Assembly (NCBI GenBank): GCA_907163375.1 | Contig: CAJQUW010001866.1 | Span: 62,001-126,000, forward strand | Source: Prostheceraeus crozeri | Lineage: Eukaryota > Platyhelminthes > Polycladida > Euryleptidae | DNA: 64,000 bases | Direction: 5' to 3' | Shown: piece after piece, positions 59,650 through 64,000 of the stretch | How the letters are laid out: every line of letters begins with the position of its first letter | Numbering within the stretch: the stretch's first letter is position 1 | Notes under the pieces: model-generated | Told to the model about the DNA's origin: nothing | The model's input: only the letters and a program-made list of their open reading frames with translations | The model's database searches: none | Position numbers and translations under genes: made by a program

Positions 59650-60787
59650 TTATTCCAGTTGTTCTTTCAAATCGAAAATTTGCTTTTTAATAATCAGTAA
59701 TTCGCTTGGTGCGGTCTTTTGCAGTTTCTCCTTTGACTGTTCCAATTTGCTGATTTCGAGGGACAAACGTTTTCTCTCTTCCCACTTCTTTTCTCCATCT
59801 GTCTCCCTCTTCTTCTCTTCGTCGAGCGCTTCCCGATGTTTTCGTCTAGCATAACGAACAGACCGCATCATTTCGTCTGTAACAGTGATGTTTTGAGAGC
59901 CACCTGCATGCTGAATGACATCATATACTATTCGCTGATTAACAATCGTGCCTTCTTTCAGGTTTGGCAACAATAGTGATTGATTGATGAAGAAGATGCC
60001 GGACTCCACTCCTGCATTTCCATGTGAAAGAGTCATAATTATCTGAGAAACAGTCCACAGCTCTTGCATCACATTTGCTTCGAAATGCTTTTATACCAAA
60101 AAACATTCACACGAGATGTCACGGTGAATTCCGCTTACCTATTTTGAAAATCATATTTGATGAGTAATTCTGAATACTGCCGCTTTGCTGCATCAGCAAC
60201 TGATGTTGAATTATGAGCACTTTCATGAAGAATTGATAAAATATCTGACATTCGCCTCTTTGAAAACGAGGCATTTTTCGCAATAAGAAGTGGCGAAAAA
60301 GATGAAATGGCTTTTGTAAGTGGAAAATTCAAAGGAGACTATTCCTGAAGTTTTTTCAGCAAGATCACTGTCATCATACTACAGGCTGTTCTAAAATCTA
60401 TCATTTTGGCCTCTTGCGCATGCACCTGGAGAATATGAAGAAGGCAATTTCTCAACTTCAAGAAAGCCAAAAGCTGCGGAGAGTTAAAGTATTTTTCTTT
60501 TTATGCTCTTGCATCTCTTCCATCAAAGCCCACTTTACTTTTGGGCCATCCATGCTCATCTGTAACAACCTGTTTGTCACATCCAATTTGCCAAGGACAT
60601 TGAGCAAGCCTTTCTTTAGGTCGGAAGCTTTAGAATGTCCGAGAGAAGCAGAACCTAGGAATTGGCGGACAATTTTCTCCTGTTTAATATATAAATGCAA
60701 AACATGAACATCAAATTGACCCTTGTGTGTCACTTTATTGAAGCATTCATCAAAACAGACAGTAAACTTTATGCCATCTGTGGTCAA
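59650..60787 (-). pseudogene. hAT transposase fragment
   Basis: On the minus strand, 60787-60458 reads GIKFTVCFDECFNKVTHKGQ, then FDVHVLHLY, FLGSASLGHSKASDLKKGLL and LLQMSMDGPKVKWALMEEMQ, the hAT RNase H core (FDES.N....Q.D...R.W....V...Y..S.FLGH...DL........L.Q.SMDGP.VN). Then 60332-60135 (LTKAISSFSPLLIAKNASFS), and 60072-59650 gives the C-terminal end (SQIIMTLSHGNAGVESGIFF) and a Lys/Glu coiled coil. Frames change between pieces. The family resembles that of the element at 39914-44337 but carries the catalytic part that one lacks. No terminal repeats recognised. Confidence 0.78.
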
Positions 60788-61041
60788 GGTATCACATTTC
60801 AGGACCTTTATCTTTTGAAATGATGAATTCTAAAACTTTTCTAGGATTTCCAGGACCTGTATAATTTATTTGTATGTGTATGTATCTGTATGTGTATTTT
60901 ATTTGTGACATTTTCCAGGTTATACAAGCTAAAAAAGTCACTTTACAAAACAGAGAAAAATTCTAGCTAGATAACTTACGAACTATAAAACAGATCCTAT
61001 GAAAGAAAATGTCGGCCTAAATCCGATCTAGAAATTAAAGC
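60788..61041. other. No gene seen
   Basis: Short AT-rich spacer between two element remnants. Confidence 0.4.
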
Positions 61042-61600
61042 TCAGACCTTAGTTTGCATAAGCGTAATGCCGAGTCTAGTCAAAATAGCTGACTTAGATT
61101 CCCCATACGACGAATTCGATTGTGTCGCCATACGAGTCGCTATCCGGCCAACTGTTTCATTAGCATGCTCCCCTAACTCGCCAAAGACGGAAATAGCGAA
61201 GGGGACGCATGACAAACCTAAACTGTCGCATGTACGCACGTAGGTCCGTTATCCTGTATTTTTCTCGTTTCAGCCGAAGCTACTGCCGATCCTTCAGTTG
61301 TGCTTGCATCAGCAATATGCGTGATGTTTTACGGATGCACAACCGCCAAATTGACAGCGGCTGGCCGACCCAAAAAAACACACGGGAATTAAAATGTCAG
61401 CAGGTCGATTGTTTGTGCCGTCTAAACCTGCACCGGACTCCAATTTCGGATTCAACAGAGCTTGTCAACAAAAACCGGCGAGGGCATTGCGTAGATTGCT
61501 ATGTTAGGCTGTAACATCAGATCCATTTCGACAAGTCAAAGCATGATGACCGTCGGTATCTAGTACAGCTGTAGGGCAGCCTACACAAGGGCTGTCAGCA
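61042..61600 (-). pseudogene. Second restriction-like-endonuclease LINE fragment
   Basis: Minus-strand translation gives CVGCPTAVLDTDGHHALTCR (Cys/His cluster), NLRNALAG, then AGLDGTNNRPADILIPV (the R-P-A-D nuclease motif), and LGLSCVPFAISVFGELGEHA with NETVGRIATRMA near the end and LTRLGITLMQTKV last. These are the standard C-terminal motifs of a LINE family with restriction-like endonuclease, distinct in detail from the copy at 337-981. Several stops and frame changes are present. Confidence 0.75.
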
Positions 61601-62039
61601 ACATATAGACTCAGACCAAGTCACCATTTAATAAGAATGGACATTTCATTTGGCTTCAAATTGTAGCCAAGGCCAGGAGAAGAATTAGTACGTAGGCAAT
61701 ATGAACTGGTTGGAGACGTCAAACAGCGCACCCCTGCCTGGTTAAGCTCTACAGCCATGTTATTTATGGTGTTTACATTGAATCAGGGCCCGGTTGCATA
61801 AAACTATTAACAGGGCCGTTAGTTTAACGTAGCTGTCAGAATATATCATAACAGGGCCGCTTGAATTGACAGTAGTTGCATATAATTAACAGGGCAGTTA
61901 ATTTTTACTGCCCTGTTAGATTTAACAGGTCGATTTTAAAGGTGATGTGAACTTACTTTAACATGATGTATCTGTTAAAGTTGTCATTATAACTTTAGTC
62001 CCGTACATACGCATGCGGAGTGAGTGAAAAGAAATAGAA

Positions 62040-63080
62040 ATGGTATTTATTCCTATCTTTAACGTTGATAGTGCAAACAGAAACCCGAGAAGATTCTCAG
62101 ATTGAGTGGATTGTTTTGAAAAGTATAACGATGGAGAATTCAGGCAACGTTTCCGCTTTACAGAAAGTACATTCAACTACATCCATAATTTGATTGATGA
62201 AGATTTGGACCATGCTTCAAGAAGGAATTATGCACTAACTTCTGAGTTACAATTACTATGTGCATTGAGATATTATGCTACCGGAGACAAATTGAAAACA
62301 ATCGGCGATACATTTGGCATACATATTTCAAGTGTTAGTCGCATTATATTTAATGTTTCCTTGTGCCTCTCAAGTTTGTTGAAAGACGTTATTTATTTTC
62401 CAACCAGTGACTATGATATACGCAATATCAAATCAGGATTTTCCCAGAAATTTGGAATTCCAGGCATTATTGGTGCCGTTGATGGGACACATATCCGAAT
62501 TCAAGCCCCAATAGGAAATCAAGAACCACATTATGTTAACAGAAAAGGATACCATAGTATTGCAGTTCAGTGTATTTGTGATCACACGGGACGATTCATA
62601 AACGTTGTGGCAGATTGGCCAGGTTCCACACACGATTCTCGAATCCTACGTTTCAGCAAACTCGGCATTGATTTTGAACAGGGAAGGGTACATGGGATAC
62701 TTCTAGGTGATAACAGATATTCCTGTAGTACATGGTTGCTTACTCCATTATTGAATCCACTATCCGCAGCGGAAAAACGTTACAACGCCAAGCACATGAC
62801 GGCAAGGTGTACCATTGAAAGAGCGTTTGGAATATTGGAGAGACGATTTGGCGTTTTACATTGTGAGATACGGATGTGTCCCAAGCGAGTTTGCAGAATT
62901 GTTCCTGCTTGCTGCATTCTACACAACATCGCACTTTCTTTTAATGAAAGAAATGATTTTGCAGATTCATCATACATTGTGCAGACGACTGAAGAACCAT
63001 GTACCCACGATGTTGGGAATTATGGGGCTGGGCATGTTTTTCGTAGTCATTATATCGACCAATACTTTAATGGTATATAA
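62040..63080 (+). pseudogene. PIF/Harbinger transposase with a single stop codon
   Basis: From ATG 62040 the frame runs MVFIPIFNVDSANRNPRRFS D, then TGA at 62103-62105, then continues in the same frame without a break to TAA at 63078-63080, about 347 codons. DDE_Tnp_4 landmarks follow: an N-terminal helix region (FRQRFRFTESTF), VDGTHIRIQAP (first Asp), WPGSTHDSRIL (second Asp), and TIERAFGILERRF (Glu). GDNRY replaces the usual GDSGY. The one nonsense codon is in place of a Trp-type position. The next in-frame ATG lies far inside the domain, so a start downstream would not rescue it. Otherwise the copy looks young. Confidence 0.85.
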
Positions 63081-63167
63081 AATGCTGACAGATTTACTGA
63101 TTGTTTAGAATTCTTCAGAATAAATTGTTTGTTTTTCAACCAAAATATTTTGTTTTTAGTAATATTT

Positions 63168-63246
63168 ACGTGCAATATATAATATGCACGTACAAAAGAA
63201 AGTGTAATATCCAGCTTATGATCACGCTGAAGATTAGCGAAACGTC
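63168..63246 (+). repeat. Palindrome and Penelope-tail-like motif
   Basis: ACGTGCAATATATAATATGC then ACGT (63168-63191) is a perfect inverted repeat. At 63227-63246, CTGAAGATTAGCGAAACGTC shows a hammerhead-type CTGAAGA and GAAACGTC with a very short spacer between them. It lies inside the Harbinger 3' region. Confidence 0.45.
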
Positions 63247-63755
63247 GATGTAATAGTTTTCAATTTCTTAGAAGTAAAAACTCTGACTTTATATGCATAT
63301 CATAATATTCTAATGATATAACTACAGCAGCTCGGATTATATGCTTTCTAATTTCTTCTTCCATAAAAATAAAATAAAATCTCCCATAAAAAATAAACTT
63401 CTTGCGACAGCAATCGTCATGTCGTGGATGGTGCATTGTGTCGTCAAACTGACAATGATATTGGACGTTATTGTCCTTGGTGAAACTTTCTCGGACATTC
63501 ATCGAATATTTCGTCATCTTTTAGTTTCATTGATGACCGCGTTATTAAATGTTGCAGCAAGTCGCTGATTGATGACCTATGTTCAAATGAATAATTGATT
63601 GTCTCTGATTTGTATATAAACATTGTCTTTACCTTAATACAACACACTCATCTCGGAATCCAAACTGGTTTTCTATAACACTTCTATATTATATAAAGCA
63701 TGCACATTATAATATTATTTCAATTGAAACATAATTGTAAAACACAAGAATATGT

Positions 63756-63983
63756 CTATGTACACAAACTTAAAGAATCACTGATCAGCGTGTCCTCTGA
63801 AAATCGTCCGTTACTTGGTGGATCAATTCCCATTGTACGCATCTCCTGTTTAATTTTTAAAACTTCTAGCTCCAATTTATACGTCTCTAGGTGTACTTTC
63901 TTTCTTTGCTCTGCAATAAGAATTCTGTTTTCTTTCACCATTGCTAACTGTTCAGTCAGTAGATCTGAATTGCTTTCAGACAA
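63756..63983 (-). CDS. Possible Harbinger accessory (Myb-like) protein end
   Basis: The frame has no ATG in view and may extend past the window. It reads LLTEQLAMVKENRILIAEQR KKVHLETYKLELEVLKIKQE and then MRTMGIDPPSN, a Lys/Glu/Leu coiled coil of the sort that ends the Myb/SANT-like second protein of Harbinger elements. Its convergent placement after the transposase fits the family layout. The DNA-binding part would be to the right of 64000. A TGA lies in frame just upstream, so either an exon boundary or decay is present. Confidence 0.45.
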   Translation of the reverse strand: MSESNSDLLTEQLAMVKENRILIAEQRKKVHLETYKLELEVLKIKQEMRTMGIDPPSNGRFSEDTLISDSLSLCT

Positions 63984-64000
63984 GACGTAATTTCAGACAA

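Larger units (their letters stand above)
61786..64000 (+). mobile_element. PIF/Harbinger transposon, right end outside window
   Basis: The left end GGGCCCGGTTGCATAAAAC begins at 61786 after TCA, a plausible 3-bp target site. AACAGGG words recur at 61809, 61850 and 61888 and inverted at 61910-61918. TAACAGGGCAGT...ACTGCCCTGTTA is a perfect 12-bp inverted repeat (61887-61918). The transposase lies at 62040-63080 and a possible second gene on the minus strand at 63756-63983, the usual two-gene layout. The right end is not in the window. Confidence 0.85.

Noticed and set aside
1-64000. CRISPR arrays, rRNA or intact tRNA genes
   Set aside because: None seen. Only tRNA-derived SINE promoters were found.

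Overview
This is animal nuclear DNA: AT-rich, intron-bearing, and crowded with old transposable elements. It looks like a marine invertebrate. The palindrome TAGGCCTA recurs about nine times, far above chance for this composition, which I associate with echinoderm or hemichordate-type genomes. That placement is an inference, not a demonstration.

Layout. 1-5815 is a wreck of three elements: a non-LTR retrotransposon with a restriction-like endonuclease (minus), a nearly complete piggyBac ending at TTAA (plus), and the C-terminal end of a second LINE (minus). 5816-16365 is mostly non-coding. It holds a 55-residue ORF with a poly(A) signal, a hAT C-terminal fragment, a third LINE fragment, an odd array of TATA-like boxes paired with GGCGCGC, and two possible membrane ORFs. 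16366-19399 has a candidate terminal exon and a 1.2 kb foldback structure.

19400-57830 is best read as one long host gene on the minus strand. Its 3' end carries three strongly supported coding exons (31372-32577, 22975-23034, 19400-21777), all joined in phase 1, plus a 27-nt microexon upstream. They encode a long Ser/Pro/Lys/Glu-rich, probably disordered protein with 17-residue tandem repeats. The likely first exon (57311-57830) encodes a TIR-like alpha/beta domain. At least one exon between the first exon and 50126 is missing from this reconstruction. The introns hold a Penelope-like element with RT and GIY-YIG domains (34596-36030), a three-deep transposon nest with two perfect 8-bp target duplications (39914-44337), two more hAT elements with perfect 8-bp duplications (44874-45520, 45897-47676), and several long palindromes. 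Some palindromes carry hammerhead-ribozyme-like motifs of the kind known from Penelope-like elements.

58675-64000 returns to mobile DNA: a tail-only copy of the LINE seen at the window start, a hAT transposase fragment, a second restriction-like-endonuclease LINE fragment, and a PIF/Harbinger element whose transposase is open except for one stop codon and which runs off the window end.

The most noteworthy pattern is the recurrence of hammerhead-like, Penelope-tail motifs, often at the centre of or next to inverted repeats, through the introns of one gene.
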